From Hyunsoonleella ulvae (GTDB taxonomy: Bacteria; Bacteroidota; Bacteroidia; Flavobacteriales; Flavobacteriaceae), in the NCBI RefSeq assembly GCF_016827605.1, contig NZ_JAEPJQ010000007.1, positions 106,861-170,860 of the forward strand: 64,000 bases of DNA. The letters are read 5' to 3'. The notes under the pieces are model-generated. The model saw only the letters and a program-made list of their open reading frames with translations, was not told the origin of the DNA and searched no databases. A program made the translations under genes and the position numbers. This document shows positions 36,229 through 46,199 of this stretch, in pieces. The first letter of the stretch is position 1. Every line of letters begins with the position of its first letter.

Positions 36229-38658
36229 ATGTACAAAAGAATCACGCTACTTTTTACGTTATTTTTATCTTTTTTGGGGTTTACCCAGAATTATAGTATT
36301 GAGGGTATTGTGAAAGATGAAAAGCAATCAAGTATAGCGTTTGCAAATGTGATTCTCGAAGATCCTCAAAATACTGAAAACCTTACAGGTACGACTACAG
36401 ATGAGCAAGGATATTTTAAGTTTGAAGATTTAAAATCTAAAACATACAATTTAACAATAAGCTTTTTGGGATTTGAGCGTTTTTCGGCGAAAATAAAATT
36501 GGTGGGAAATGTAGATTTTAAAACTATAGTCTTAAAAAGAAACGAAGAAGTACTAAACGAAGTAGTGGTTACCGCTAAACGCCCCACCGTTAAGCGTCTG
36601 GTAGATCGTATCGTTTTTAATGTTGAAAATTCTACCCTATCCAATGGTAATGTTCTAGATGTTTTAAAGCACACACCTGGTGTCATCGTTAGGGATGGTT
36701 CAATTTCTGTAAAAAACACCTCTCCTGTAGTTTATATAAACGATAGGCGGGTACATTTATCGATTGATGAAGTGCAGCAACTCCTGGAAGCAACACCAGC
36801 TAATAATATCAAATCAGTTGAAGTGATTACAAATCCCCCAGCAAAGTATGATGCAGAAGGAGGAGCAGTGTTAAATATAAAAACAAGTAAAAATATTATT
36901 GCAGGTTACCATGGTAGTGTTTTTGGTAGTTATCAACAAGGATTTCAATTTCCTAAATTTTCATTAGGCACAAGTCATTTCTTTAAATCTAAAAAATTGA
37001 GTGCATATATCAATTATAATATTAGTCCACGTAAGGATTTTAGAAACAATTTGGAGGAAATTAATTTTATTGATAATAATAGTATAGTATCCAGTTGGGA
37101 AACAGATTTTAAACGAGAACGAGAGTCAGATAACCAAAATATAACAGGTACTATCACTTATGATTTTAATGAACGTAATAGTTTGAACTTTACAGCAAAT
37201 ACTTTAATTGCACCCAGAGAGCATTCTAGAACCCGAGTAAATAGCTTAACAGAAGTATTTGGTGCTAATCAAGCATTAGATTCTACGTTTCGAACTTTTA
37301 ATAATTTGGTTTCTGAGAAATTTAACCTAGCATTTTCTCTGGGATATATTCATAAATTCAATAAAGAAGGAGAACAACTGTCCATAGATTTGCATCATAC
37401 AGATTATGATTTTTCTGAATTCCAAAATGTAGATACAGGCTATTTTTTACCAAACGCTTCATCATCTTTTAGAGATAATCGATTTCAAACATTTTCCAGT
37501 CAGGATATTAAATTGAGTACAGCTCAAGTTGATTATAGATTACCATCAGAAGGAGGTTCAATTTTTGAAGCGGGAATAAAAGCTGTAAATATAAATTCTG
37601 ACAATGTTTTAGATCAATTTAGCTTTGAAAATGGTGTTAGAGAGGACGATTTAGATAATTCTGATGTTTTTATTTATGATGAAAAAAATTATGCAGCTTA
37701 TATTAGTTATGAAAAAGACTGGGAGAGATGGAGTTTAAAGACGGGTTTACGTGTTGAGGTAACTGAAACCGAAGGAACTTCATTATTAACAAATACAACG
37801 AATATAAATGACTATACAAACCTGTTTCCATCATTTTATCTTTTAAATCGCTTAAAAAATGATGATGAATTATATTTTAGTTATAACAGGCGTATTTATA
37901 GACCACGGTATAGACAATTGAATCCATTTCGATATTTTTTAAATGATAATGCGTTTATTACAGGAGATCCTAGATTGCTTCCCGAAATAGATGATAGTTT
38001 TACCTTGGGTTATACTCTAAAGAATAAATATACATTTGAAATCTATTACCGTTATGAGAAGAACCCAACATTAGAATTACCTGTTCAAGATAACGATAAT
38101 AGGTTGTTGAAATATGTATTTACTAATATAGACCATAATGAATCTTATGGTCTAGATTTTACCACATATACTGAAATTACTAGAGATTGGAATATTTATG
38201 TGTTATCATCTTTATTTTTTTATGAAAATAATTTTTTTGCAGTTGGAACAAATAATGAACTTTTAAATAATGAAAGGTGGTCTGTCTATGCAAATGTGGT
38301 TAATTATTTTAATTTTTTAAAAGATAAAAGTCTAACAGCTGACATTGGTGTAGATTATATTAGTCCTGTATTTGTAGGGCCAAGTGATATTAGCAGCAGA
38401 ATAGGAGTAGATATTAATTTAAATAAAACCTTTTGGGATAATAGAGCGTCCCTAAATATTGGTATCCGGGATTTGTTTAATACAAGGAACTTTACCCAAA
38501 CAACAAGATATTTAGATCAAGATTGGTTTGTGAATAACGATTTAGAGAATAGATTATTTGTGTTGGGTTTTAATTATAAATTTGGTAATTACAGACTAAA
38601 TGTAAAGAAAACAGGTATAGATGTAAATGAGCGTGATAGGTTGGAAAGAGGAGAATAA
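36229..38658 (+). CDS. Outer-membrane beta-barrel protein, TonB-receptor-like with carboxypeptidase-regulatory domain
   Basis: 809 residues. A signal peptide (about 1-20, ending GFTQ) is followed by a CarboxypepD_reg-like domain (YSIEGIVKDEKQSSIAFANV, about 22-105). Then come a plug-like region with LNEVVVTAKRP and a C-terminal barrel rich in alternating aromatic strands. The layout fits the OMP_b-brl_3 (type 2 TonB-dependent receptor-like) group of Bacteroidota. The ligand is unknown, and no SusD partner is adjacent, so a classical glycan-uptake locus is unlikely. Stand-alone gene with its own promoter. Confidence 0.82.
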   Translation: MYKRITLLFTLFLSFLGFTQNYSIEGIVKDEKQSSIAFANVILEDPQNTENLTGTTTDEQGYFKFEDLKSKTYNLTISFLGFERFSAKIKLVGNVDFKTIVLKRNEEVLNEVVVTAKRPTVKRLVDRIVFNVENSTLSNGNVLDVLKHTPGVIVRDGSISVKNTSPVVYINDRRVHLSIDEVQQLLEATPANNIKSVEVITNPPAKYDAEGGAVLNIKTSKNIIAGYHGSVFGSYQQGFQFPKFSLGTSHFFKSKKLSAYINYNISPRKDFRNNLEEINFIDNNSIVSSWETDFKRERESDNQNITGTITYDFNERNSLNFTANTLIAPREHSRTRVNSLTEVFGANQALDSTFRTFNNLVSEKFNLAFSLGYIHKFNKEGEQLSIDLHHTDYDFSEFQNVDTGYFLPNASSSFRDNRFQTFSSQDIKLSTAQVDYRLPSEGGSIFEAGIKAVNINSDNVLDQFSFENGVREDDLDNSDVFIYDEKNYAAYISYEKDWERWSLKTGLRVEVTETEGTSLLTNTTNINDYTNLFPSFYLLNRLKNDDELYFSYNRRIYRPRYRQLNPFRYFLNDNAFITGDPRLLPEIDDSFTLGYTLKNKYTFEIYYRYEKNPTLELPVQDNDNRLLKYVFTNIDHNESYGLDFTTYTEITRDWNIYVLSSLFFYENNFFAVGTNNELLNNERWSVYANVVNYFNFLKDKSLTADIGVDYISPVFVGPSDISSRIGVDINLNKTFWDNRASLNIGIRDLFNTRNFTQTTRYLDQDWFVNNDLENRLFVLGFNYKFGNYRLNVKKTGIDVNERDRLERGE

Positions 38659-38661
38659 GTC

Positions 38662-39207
38662 TTAAAAATATTGTTTTACTTTATCCCAAAAGTTTTTAGG
38701 GGATATTTTAAATTCGTCTTCTAGTTCTTCCATACTCTTACTTGCTTCGTTTATTTTGTTGAAAATGCGAGCTCGTATTAAATAAATTGATGGAATAATT
38801 ATAGCCATTACAGGTAATAAGTATACTATTTGATTTTCCTCTGCAAACCTTAAATCATCATTAAAAACTTCAATTATGTGGAAAACATACATAGCAATAG
38901 GAACTAGTATGGTGTGATACCACCAATGTTTGCAAGTTAAAAACCAAATAAATAATAAAAATAAAGGTATTACTTTATTAGCTAAAGTCCAGGCAAGAAC
39001 AAATAGACTTTCATAATAATTGCTTTCATACAAACCAAAAAAAGTGTCCCAAGTTTTTACGTTTGGAACACTTTCATGTAATGTGAATAAGAAAGGTGAG
39101 ATAGCAATTAGTGTAGCTACAACACTACCTAATACTAGTCCTTTTTTATTTTCCTTGTCCTGGAACTTTGATCTTTGTCTTGTCAATTTTTGCTGTTGTT
39201 GCTCCAT
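38662..39207 (-). CDS. Small polytopic membrane protein of unknown function
   Basis: 181 residues with about four membrane helices (GLVLGSVVATLIAISPFLF; ALANK-type segment LAWTLANKVIPLFLLFIWFL; WYHTILVPIAMYVFHIIEVF; IVYLLPVMAIIIPSIYLI). The N terminus is Gln/Lys-rich and the C terminus charged. I do not recognise a family. Its ATG lies 62 bases inside the 48-residue peptide gene that precedes it, in another frame, so the two are probably translated from one message. Convergent with the outer-membrane protein gene. Confidence 0.7.
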   Translation of the reverse strand: MEQQQQKLTRQRSKFQDKENKKGLVLGSVVATLIAISPFLFTLHESVPNVKTWDTFFGLYESNYYESLFVLAWTLANKVIPLFLLFIWFLTCKHWWYHTILVPIAMYVFHIIEVFNDDLRFAEENQIVYLLPVMAIIIPSIYLIRARIFNKINEASKSMEELEDEFKISPKNFWDKVKQYF

Positions 39208-39292
39208 CTACATTGTAAGTGTTAGCAGCATTAGCTAAAAACAACATACCTCCGAAAATTGCTAAGGCAATTACATACTTTTTAGTTTTCAT
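39146..39292 (-). CDS. 48-residue secreted peptide overlapping the next gene
   Basis: A short frame from ATG 39292 to TAA 39146-39148. It starts MKTKKYVIALAIFGGMLFLA, a clean signal peptide with a likely cut after ANA near residue 22. The mature part of about 26 residues ends DKTKIKVPGQGK. Its last 62 bases also encode the start of the membrane protein in a different frame. No family is recognised. The basic start, hydrophobic core and small residues before the cut site make chance less likely. Confidence 0.6.
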   Translation of the reverse strand: MKTKKYVIALAIFGGMLFLANAANTYNVDGATTAKIDKTKIKVPGQGK

Positions 39293-39488
39293 TTCTTTAA
39301 GGGATTTAATTAATTAACACCTCAAAGGTATGTAAAGACTAGGGCAACAGTTTTCGATATATGTTAAAATAATGTTAAAAACATTGATTTTTAAAAATAT
39401 CGTTGTGGGTTTCCCGTAATCTTTTAAAAATATGTGAGAAATGATGGTTTTCTTATGCTATATTAGGGCTTTCGGTTAAGTTTATATT

Positions 39489-39905
39489 TTAAATTTTTAC
39501 TTTAATAGTTCTTAGATTTTCCGTGTTTTCTTCTAGAAAAATTTCACAAAAATTATAATCTAATATTGGTTTAATGATGTCTGGCCATTCTATTATTATC
39601 CAATGATTTGCATACAAATACTCTTCAATACCGAAATTGTATGTTTCTTCAATATCATGAATCCTATACAAATCTAAATGATAGAACAGACCTTCATTTA
39701 CCTTATATTCATTAATAATTGAAAAGGTAGGGCTACTCACTTCATCAGTACTTCCCAAGGCTTTCACAATACTTTTTACAAGTGTTGTTTTGCCTACTCC
39801 CATTTTACCATGAAGTAGAATAGTCTTGGAATTTACTGTTTTTATGAGCTTTTCTGCAACACCATCAACTTCATTTAGACTATAAGTTATTTCCAAATCA
39901 ATCAT
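39489..39905 (-). CDS. tsaE: tRNA threonylcarbamoyladenosine biosynthesis ATPase TsaE
   Basis: 138 residues. LLHGKMGVGKTTLVKSIVKALG is the Walker A loop (about 32-42); SSPTFSIINEY and FYHLDLYRI are TsaE hallmarks. It supports the TsaBD complex that makes t6A37 on tRNAs reading ANN codons. Length is normal. It lies 85 bases downstream of porX on the same strand; I recall this porX-tsaE-ald neighbourhood as common in Flavobacteriaceae. Confidence 0.92.
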   Translation of the reverse strand: MIDLEITYSLNEVDGVAEKLIKTVNSKTILLHGKMGVGKTTLVKSIVKALGSTDEVSSPTFSIINEYKVNEGLFYHLDLYRIHDIEETYNFGIEEYLYANHWIIIEWPDIIKPILDYNFCEIFLEENTENLRTIKVKI

Positions 39906-39990
39906 TCAATTTCAAGCAATATTAAACAAAAAAATTTAAAAAAACTAATAAATTTAGCGTTTCATCGATGTTTTTGGTATTACAAAGATT

Positions 39991-41538
39991 TTATTTAGGT
40001 GTAAAAACGGTAAATGGAATAATCATTTCTTCGAGTGAAACACCTCCATGTTGGTATGTATTCCTGTAATAACTTACATAATGGTTGTAGTTATTTGGGT
40101 AAGCAAAAAATAAATCTCCCTTTGCGAAAATAAAAGAACTACTCATGTTAATTGTTGGTAAGTGTATGTTTTTAGGATCATCTGCCAGTAGCACATCTTT
40201 TTTATCAAAGGTTAAGCTTCTCCCAGTTTTATAACGTAAGTTTAAACTCGTGTCTCTGTCCCCAATAACCTTAGAAGGGTTCTTCACGTTTATGGTGCCA
40301 TGATCTGTGGTTAAAATTAATTTAAAACCTAATTGTTGAGCTTGTTGAATCATTTCCAATAGTGGCGAGTTTTTAAACCAGCTAAGTGTTAATGAGCGGT
40401 ATGCTTTATCGTTGGATGCAAGTTCTTTTACAACTTCCATTTCGGTTTTTGCATGGGATAACATATCTACAAAATTGTAAACCACTACAGTTAAATCGTT
40501 ATTTTTTAATGCTTTAAAATTATCTACTAATTTTTTCCCATTTTTTAAATTGGTTATTTTGTAGTATTCATGCTTTAAGTTATTTAAACCTAAGCGTTGC
40601 ATTTGGGCACTTAAAAAATCAGCTTCATGTAGATTTTTCCCCCCAGTGTCAGTATCGTTTTTCCAGTATTGTGGATATAGCTTTTCCATTTCACTAGGCA
40701 TAAGTCCAGAGAAAATAGCATTTCTGGCATACTGCGTTGCAGTTGGTAGGATGCTAAAAAAGGCGTCTTCCCGTTCCTTTTTATAATAGTTGTTTATAAC
40801 TGGTTCAAAAACTTTCCATTGGTCATACCTTAAGTTATCTACAACGACTAGAAGTGTTGGTTGTTCTTTGCTAAGCTCAGGTACGATTTTATCTTTAAAT
40901 AGAGTGTGAGACATTATTGGCGCACCAGATGTATCATCAAACCAATCGGGATAGTTTTTATCAATAAATTTCCCAAATTGAATATTAGCCTCGGTTTTTT
41001 GAGATTCAAGAATTTCAAACATACCAGCATCCTCTATATCTTCTAACTGAATTTCCCAATAAATTAATTTTTGATATAGGTTTACCCAATCTTCATAAGA
41101 ATTTATCATAGCTAAATCCATAGCTATTTTTCTAAATTCTTGTTGATAATTTGAAGTTGTTTTCTCGGAGACCAGTCTAGAATGGTCTAAATTCTTTTTT
41201 AAACTTAAAAGAATCTGATTGGGATTTACAGGTTTTATAAGGTAGTCGGCTATTTTATTGCCAATAGCTTCTTCCATTATATATTCCTCTTCACTTTTGG
41301 TAATCATGACCACTGGGAGACTGTCCTTTTTTTCCTTTATCTCATTTAGTGTTTCTAAACCCGTAAGCCCAGGCATGTTTTCATCTAAAAAAACAATATC
41401 AAAATTAGTGTCTTCAATAATATCAATAGCCTCAGTACCACTATTACAAGTGGTTACTTTATAGTTTTTCTTTTCAAGGAATAGTATGTGCGGTTTTAAC
41501 AAATCAATTTCATCATCTACCCAAAGTATGTTAATCAT
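39991..41538 (-). CDS. porX: PorX-type response regulator with PglZ phosphodiesterase domain
   Basis: 515 residues. The N-terminal receiver domain (about 1-120) has the phosphoacceptor Asp in IVFLDENMPGLTG and Lys in YLIKPVNP. A helical linker follows. The C-terminal PglZ/alkaline-phosphatase-like domain (about 205-515) has LLVVVDNLRYDQW, TATQYARNAIFSG, LTTDHG and YQHGGVSLEEMI, which supply the metal ligands and nucleophile. PorX acts with the PorY kinase and an ECF sigma factor to control type IX secretion genes, and cleaves oligonucleotides. Finding it implies a T9SS elsewhere in the genome. Confidence 0.9.
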   Translation of the reverse strand: MINILWVDDEIDLLKPHILFLEKKNYKVTTCNSGTEAIDIIEDTNFDIVFLDENMPGLTGLETLNEIKEKKDSLPVVMITKSEEEYIMEEAIGNKIADYLIKPVNPNQILLSLKKNLDHSRLVSEKTTSNYQQEFRKIAMDLAMINSYEDWVNLYQKLIYWEIQLEDIEDAGMFEILESQKTEANIQFGKFIDKNYPDWFDDTSGAPIMSHTLFKDKIVPELSKEQPTLLVVVDNLRYDQWKVFEPVINNYYKKEREDAFFSILPTATQYARNAIFSGLMPSEMEKLYPQYWKNDTDTGGKNLHEADFLSAQMQRLGLNNLKHEYYKITNLKNGKKLVDNFKALKNNDLTVVVYNFVDMLSHAKTEMEVVKELASNDKAYRSLTLSWFKNSPLLEMIQQAQQLGFKLILTTDHGTINVKNPSKVIGDRDTSLNLRYKTGRSLTFDKKDVLLADDPKNIHLPTINMSSSFIFAKGDLFFAYPNNYNHYVSYYRNTYQHGGVSLEEMIIPFTVFTPK

Positions 41539-41587
41539 ATTTATCTCTATTTTATGGAATGCAGTCCCAAATTGGACTTCATATATT

Positions 41588-41595
41588 TATATTTG
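41588..41595 (+). promoter_or_regulatory. Candidate -7 element before the HD-domain gene
   Basis: A perfect TATATTTG match to TAnnTTTG, 24 bases before the TTG start at 41620. A TTG at 41572-41574 is only 13 bases upstream, so the -33 element is uncertain. Confidence 0.45.
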
Positions 41596-41619
41596 TAAAA
41601 ATTAGTAAACTTTTAAAGT

Positions 41620-42831
41620 TTGAATAAACTTAAAATATTAAACGACCCAATTTACGGATTTATTACTATTCCAAATTCGTTAGTTTTCGATATCATTCAG
41701 CATAAATACTTCCAACGCCTTAGAAGAATTACCCAAATGGGGATGTCTTATCTAGTGTATCCTGGGGCGCATCACACAAGGTTTCATCATGCTATAGGTT
41801 GTATTTATCTTATGCAAAAGGCTGTGAATGTGCTTCGTTATAAGGGAGTTACAATTTCTAAAGAAGAAGAAGATGCATTATATATAGCCATTGTGCTTCA
41901 TGATATAGGTCATGGTCCGTTTTCCCATGCTATGGAACATAGTATTGTTAACGGTGTGTCTCATGAGCAAATTTCTTTGTTGTTTATGGAGCGGTTAAAT
42001 GAAGAATTTAACGGAAGTTTAACGCTTGCGATAAAAATATTTAAAGGAGAGTACCAACGTTCGTTTATGTGTCAGCTTATTTCTGGTCAACTTGATATTG
42101 ACAGGGCGGACTATTTAAAGCGTGATAGTTTTTATACAGGTGTTGCAGAAGGTAATGTAAATAGTGAACGCCTAATAACCATGCTTAATGTGGTTGATGA
42201 TGAATTGGTTGTTGAGGAAAAAGGTATTTACAGCGTAGAAAAATTTATTATCGCCCGTCGTTTTATGTATTGGCAGGTATATTTACATAAAACAGGCTTG
42301 GTAGCAGAACAACTTATGATGCGCGTGTTATCCAGAGCTAAAGAACTAACCAGTAAGGGTTGGGATTTAGAGGCTAGCAAAGCACTTAAGTATTTTTTAA
42401 AGAATGATATCTCAATCGAGAACTTTACTGATAAAACTCTAGATATTTTTAATGACTTAGATGATTATGACATCATATCTGCTATGAAGTCTTGGAAAAA
42501 TAGTGATGATTTTGTGCTTCAAAAATTATGCGAAATGATAATTGATAGAGTATTACTGAAGATAAAAATCAAAAATAAACCCATCAAGGCCAAAGATTTA
42601 GAAAAACAGAGGAGTAAAGTAATTGATGACTATGGTATTACTGCCCAAGAAGCAGCGTATTTTGTGTTTACTGGAAATATTTTTAATCAAGCTTACCAAA
42701 CAAAAAAACAGAATATTAATATTCTATATAAGTCCGGTAAAATTCAAGACATTGTTAAGGCTACCGACCATCTAAATCTAAAGGCATTGTCTAAGCCTGT
42801 TACCAAATATTACATCTGTTATCCAAAATAG
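41620..42831 (+). CDS. HD-domain phosphohydrolase (dGTPase-like family)
   Basis: 403 residues. The metal site is formed by HHTRFHHAIG, IVLHDIGHGPFSHAMEH (HD pair) and GQLDIDRADYLKRD. The family includes dNTP triphosphohydrolases such as SAMHD1-like and YdhJ-type proteins. The substrate here is not certain. The frame begins just after a stop at 41614, and the only start candidate is TTG 41620, giving LNKLKILNDPIYGF with the conserved NDPIYG at residues 8-13. It lies divergently from porX and upstream of the lipid A genes. Confidence 0.85.
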   Translation: MNKLKILNDPIYGFITIPNSLVFDIIQHKYFQRLRRITQMGMSYLVYPGAHHTRFHHAIGCIYLMQKAVNVLRYKGVTISKEEEDALYIAIVLHDIGHGPFSHAMEHSIVNGVSHEQISLLFMERLNEEFNGSLTLAIKIFKGEYQRSFMCQLISGQLDIDRADYLKRDSFYTGVAEGNVNSERLITMLNVVDDELVVEEKGIYSVEKFIIARRFMYWQVYLHKTGLVAEQLMMRVLSRAKELTSKGWDLEASKALKYFLKNDISIENFTDKTLDIFNDLDDYDIISAMKSWKNSDDFVLQKLCEMIIDRVLLKIKIKNKPIKAKDLEKQRSKVIDDYGITAQEAAYFVFTGNIFNQAYQTKKQNINILYKSGKIQDIVKATDHLNLKALSKPVTKYYICYPK

Positions 42832-42921
42832 AAATAGTTGCATAATTTTTTGATTATTAAATTGTTTACAACCTTAGAATATCTTAAAAAGAAAGGCGTT
42901 ATAACTTTAGCACATTTTTCC

Positions 42922-42929
42922 TATTTTTG
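42922..42929 (+). promoter_or_regulatory. Candidate -7 element before lpxD
   Basis: A perfect TATTTTTG match to TAnnTTTG followed by C, 34 bases before the TTG start of lpxD. It probably drives lpxD, lpxC-fabZ, lpxA, efp and the second lpxD-like gene, which show no gap of more than 20 bases. Confidence 0.5.
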
Positions 42930-42963
42930 CTCAAATTATTAAAACTGAACTAACTCACAACGT

Positions 42964-43989
42964 TTGAAATTCACAGCACAACAAATAGCAGATATTCTGG
43001 AAGGGGATATTGTTGGTGATGCAAATATAAAAGTATCTAAGCTTGCAAAAATTGAGGAAGGTGTTGAAGGAGCTCTAACATTTCTGGCTAACCCAAAATA
43101 CACATCTTTTATATACTCCACTAAGGCTTCTATAACTATAGTAAATAAGACTTTTGAGCCTGAAGAACCTTTAACAACTACCTTAATTAAGGTAGATGAT
43201 GCATATAAGTCTTTTTCTAAGCTTTTGGAATATTACAATCAAGTAAAGCTTAATAAGTTTGGTGTAGAACAACCCTCGTTTGTTTCAGAATCGTCATCTA
43301 GCGGAGAAAATATATATATAGGTGCTTTCTCTTATATTGGTGAAAACGTTGTTCTTGGAGATAATGTGAAAATTTTCCCTAATTCTTATATAGGGGATAA
43401 TGTGAAAATAGGAGATAATACCATAGTGTTTGCAGGTGCTAAAATATACTCTGAGTGTGTTATTGGTAAGCATTGCGTTATTAATTCTGGAGCAATTATT
43501 GGCGCTGATGGATTTGGTTTTGCGCCTAATGAAAAAGGCGAGTACCAAAAGGTGCCACAGACAGGTAATGTAATTTTAGAGGACTTTGTTGATGTAGGAG
43601 CGGCAACAACCATAGATAGAGCTACTTTAGGTTCGACCATTATACGAAAAGGTGTGAAACTTGATAATCAAATTCAAATTGCACATAATGTTGAAATAGG
43701 AAAAAATACTGTAATTGCGGCCCAGACGGGTATAGCGGGTTCTACCAAAATTGGAGAAAATTGTCAAATAGGAGGTCAGGTAGGTATAGTCGGGCATATT
43801 ACTATTGGTAATAATGTTAAAATTCAAGCCCAGTCTGGTATTGGTAGAAATGTAAAAGATAATGAGGTACTGCAAGGGTCGCCTGCATTAGCTTATGGCG
43901 ATTATAACAAATCTTATGTACACTTTAAGAACCTACCCCAAATTATTAAAAAAATTAACGATATAGAAAAAAACTATGGCAATAGTTAA
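42964..43989 (+). CDS. lpxD: UDP-3-O-acylglucosamine N-acyltransferase
   Basis: 341 residues. The N-terminal uridine-binding domain ([17 protein letters not shown], about 3-100) is followed by left-handed beta-helix hexapeptides and [15 protein letters not shown] and [15 protein letters not shown], with the catalytic His in the AHN motif. It adds the second 3-hydroxyacyl chain to UDP-3-O-acyl-GlcN in lipid A synthesis. Its start is TTG (42964); the next residues KFTAQQIA match the normal N terminus. It overlaps lpxC-fabZ by 14 bases. Confidence 0.92.
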   Translation: MKFTAQQIADILEGDIVGDANIKVSKLAKIEEGVEGALTFLANPKYTSFIYSTKASITIVNKTFEPEEPLTTTLIKVDDAYKSFSKLLEYYNQVKLNKFGVEQPSFVSESSSSGENIYIGAFSYIGENVVLGDNVKIFPNSYIGDNVKIGDNTIVFAGAKIYSECVIGKHCVINSGAIIGADGFGFAPNEKGEYQKVPQTGNVILEDFVDVGAATTIDRATLGSTIIRKGVKLDNQIQIAHNVEIGKNTVIAAQTGIAGSTKIGENCQIGGQVGIVGHITIGNNVKIQAQSGIGRNVKDNEVLQGSPALAYGDYNKSYVHFKNLPQIIKKINDIEKNYGNS

Positions 43990-45382
43990 CACAGATACTA
44001 AACAAAAAACTATAAATAACGAGGTGTCACTTACTGGTGTTGGTTTACATACCGGTAAAAATGTAACCTTAACCTTTAAACCATCACTAGCTAATTCAGG
44101 TCTAGCTTTCAAGCGCGTAGATTTAGAAGGAGCACCTGTTATAGAAGCAGATGCTAACTATGTAACCAATACCCAAAGGGGGACTTGTTTGGAAAAGAAT
44201 GGTGTAATGATTCAAACATCAGAACACGTTTTAGCAGCATTAGTCGGTTTAGATGTAGATAATGTAATTATTGAACTTAATGCATCAGAACCTCCAATTA
44301 TGGATGGTTCATCAAAGTTTTTCATTGAAGCAATAGAAGAGGCAGGAATAGTAGAGTTGGATGCTACAAGAGAAGAATTTGTGGTGTCTGATGTCATATC
44401 ATATACAGATGAAGAAAGTGGAAGCGAGATTTTGGTAATGCCAGCCAAGGAGTATCAAATTACTACCATGGTAGATTTTGGAACTAAAGTTTTAGGAACA
44501 CAAAATGCTACATTAAATCAGATTTCAGATTTTAAAAATGAAATAGCAAATTCCCGTACATTTAGTTTTTTACATGAAATAGAAATGCTTCTAGAACATG
44601 GTTTAATAAAAGGTGGCGATTTAAATAATGCTATTGTTTATGTAGATAAACCATTGTCTCCTGAAACCATGGAGAAATTAAGGGTGGCTTTTAACAAAGA
44701 AAACATTGCGGTAAAGCCTAACGGTATTTTAGATAATTTAACGTTACATCATCCAAATGAAGCTGCAAGACATAAATTGTTAGATGTTCTTGGAGATTTA
44801 GCGCTAATAGGTACACGAATTCGAGGAAAAGTTATTGCTAATAAGCCAGGACACTTTGTAAACACCCAGTTTGCCAAAAAACTTTCAAAAATAATTAAGA
44901 ATGAAAGGCGTAATAATGTGCCTAATATAGATTTGAATCAAGAACCTCTTATGGACGTGACTCAAATTATGAATATGTTGCCGCACCGTCAGCCTTTTTT
45001 ATTGCTGGATAAAGTTTTTGAACTTACTGATAAACATGTGGTTGGGATGAAAAATGTGACGATGAACGAAGAGTTCTTTAAAGGGCATTTTCCAGGAGCG
45101 CCAGTAATGCCGGGAGTTTTAATAGTGGAAGCAATGGCACAAACAGGAGGTATTCTTGTATTGAGCACTGTGCCAGATCCTGAAAACTATCTAACATTCT
45201 TCATGAAAATGGACAATGTTAAATTTAAAAGAAAAGTGAGTCCTGGAGATACTTTAATTTTTAAGTGTACATTAATAACGCCTATTAGGAGAGGGATTTG
45301 CCATATGCAGGGGTATGCTTATGCCAACGGGAAGTTGTGTGCAGAAGCAGAATTAATGGCACAAATCTCTAAAGTAAAATAA
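43976..45382 (+). CDS. lpxC-fabZ: Bifunctional UDP-3-O-acyl-GlcNAc deacetylase / 3-hydroxyacyl-ACP dehydratase
   Basis: 468 residues. The N-terminal LpxC part (about 1-305) has [13 protein letters not shown], the zinc ligand His in [12 protein letters not shown] and [20 protein letters not shown]. The C-terminal FabZ part (about 325-468) has [13 protein letters not shown] and [20 protein letters not shown] with the catalytic His and Glu. LpxC commits UDP-3-O-acyl-GlcNAc to lipid A, and FabZ dehydrates 3-hydroxyacyl-ACP, the same acyl pool. The fusion is the usual form in Bacteroidota. Confidence 0.94.
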   Translation: MAIVNTDTKQKTINNEVSLTGVGLHTGKNVTLTFKPSLANSGLAFKRVDLEGAPVIEADANYVTNTQRGTCLEKNGVMIQTSEHVLAALVGLDVDNVIIELNASEPPIMDGSSKFFIEAIEEAGIVELDATREEFVVSDVISYTDEESGSEILVMPAKEYQITTMVDFGTKVLGTQNATLNQISDFKNEIANSRTFSFLHEIEMLLEHGLIKGGDLNNAIVYVDKPLSPETMEKLRVAFNKENIAVKPNGILDNLTLHHPNEAARHKLLDVLGDLALIGTRIRGKVIANKPGHFVNTQFAKKLSKIIKNERRNNVPNIDLNQEPLMDVTQIMNMLPHRQPFLLLDKVFELTDKHVVGMKNVTMNEEFFKGHFPGAPVMPGVLIVEAMAQTGGILVLSTVPDPENYLTFFMKMDNVKFKRKVSPGDTLIFKCTLITPIRRGICHMQGYAYANGKLCAEAELMAQISKVK

Positions 45383-45396
45383 TTAAAACGTAAAAA

Positions 45397-46182
45397 ATGA
45401 ATCAACCTTTAGCATACGTGCATCCTGGTGCAAAAATTGCAAAAAATGTTGTAATAGAACCTTTTACTACTATTAATAGTAATGTAGTAATTGGTGAGGG
45501 TACTTGGATAGGTAGTAATGTTACCATAATGGAAGGTGCGCGTATTGGTAAAAATTGTAATATATTTCCAGGCTCGGTTATTTCAGCAGTTCCTCAAGAT
45601 TTAAAATATAATGACGAGGATACCACTGTTGAGATAGGTAATAATGTAACGATTAGAGAATGTGTTACTATTAATAGAGGTACAGCTGATAGAATGAAAA
45701 CCGTTATTGGTAATAATTGCCTTATCATGGCGTATTGCCACATTGCACACGATTGTATTGTAGGCGATAACTGTATTTTCTCAAACAATAGTACTCTTGC
45801 AGGACATATAAACATTGGAGATTATGTAGTACTGGCAGGTATGACGGCTGTGCATCAGTTTGTCTCTGTTGGTAACCATGCTTTTGTAACAGGAGGTTCT
45901 TTAGTAAGAAAGGATGTGCCACCCTATGTTAAAGCAGCCCGCGAACCCTTATCTTATGTAGGAATAAATTCGGTGGGATTAAGACGAAGGGGATTCACTA
46001 CCGAAAAAATTAGGGAAATTCAAGATATCTACAGAATTCTATATCAAAAAACATATAATAATTCCCAAGCAGCAGATATTATTGAGGCAGAAATGGAAGC
46101 AACGCCAGAACGTGATGAAATTCTTCAGTTTATAAAGAATTCGCACCGAGGAATAATGAAAGGGTACTTTAAATCAAATTAA
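45397..46182 (+). CDS. lpxA: UDP-N-acetylglucosamine acyltransferase
   Basis: 261 residues of hexapeptide repeats (GEGTWIGSNVTIMEGARIG, ECVTINRGTADRMKTVIG). The active-site His is in YCHIAHDCIVGDN, and the C-terminal helical part contains REPLSYVGINSVGLRRRGF. It transfers a 3-hydroxyacyl chain from ACP to UDP-GlcNAc, the first step of lipid A. It follows lpxC-fabZ after 14 bases and precedes efp by 17, within the same transcript. Confidence 0.94.
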   Translation: MNQPLAYVHPGAKIAKNVVIEPFTTINSNVVIGEGTWIGSNVTIMEGARIGKNCNIFPGSVISAVPQDLKYNDEDTTVEIGNNVTIRECVTINRGTADRMKTVIGNNCLIMAYCHIAHDCIVGDNCIFSNNSTLAGHINIGDYVVLAGMTAVHQFVSVGNHAFVTGGSLVRKDVPPYVKAAREPLSYVGINSVGLRRRGFTTEKIREIQDIYRILYQKTYNNSQAADIIEAEMEATPERDEILQFIKNSHRGIMKGYFKSN

Positions 46183-46199
46183 AAAATAGTTAAAAAGAT

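Noticed and set aside
36229..38658. SusC/SusD-type glycan uptake locus
   Set aside because: No SusD-like gene or glycoside hydrolase is adjacent, and the barrel resembles the OMP_b-brl_3 group.
43294..43875. Three overlapping minus-strand frames inside lpxD
   Set aside because: Produced by the repetitive hexapeptide coding sequence; lpxD is strongly supported on the plus strand.
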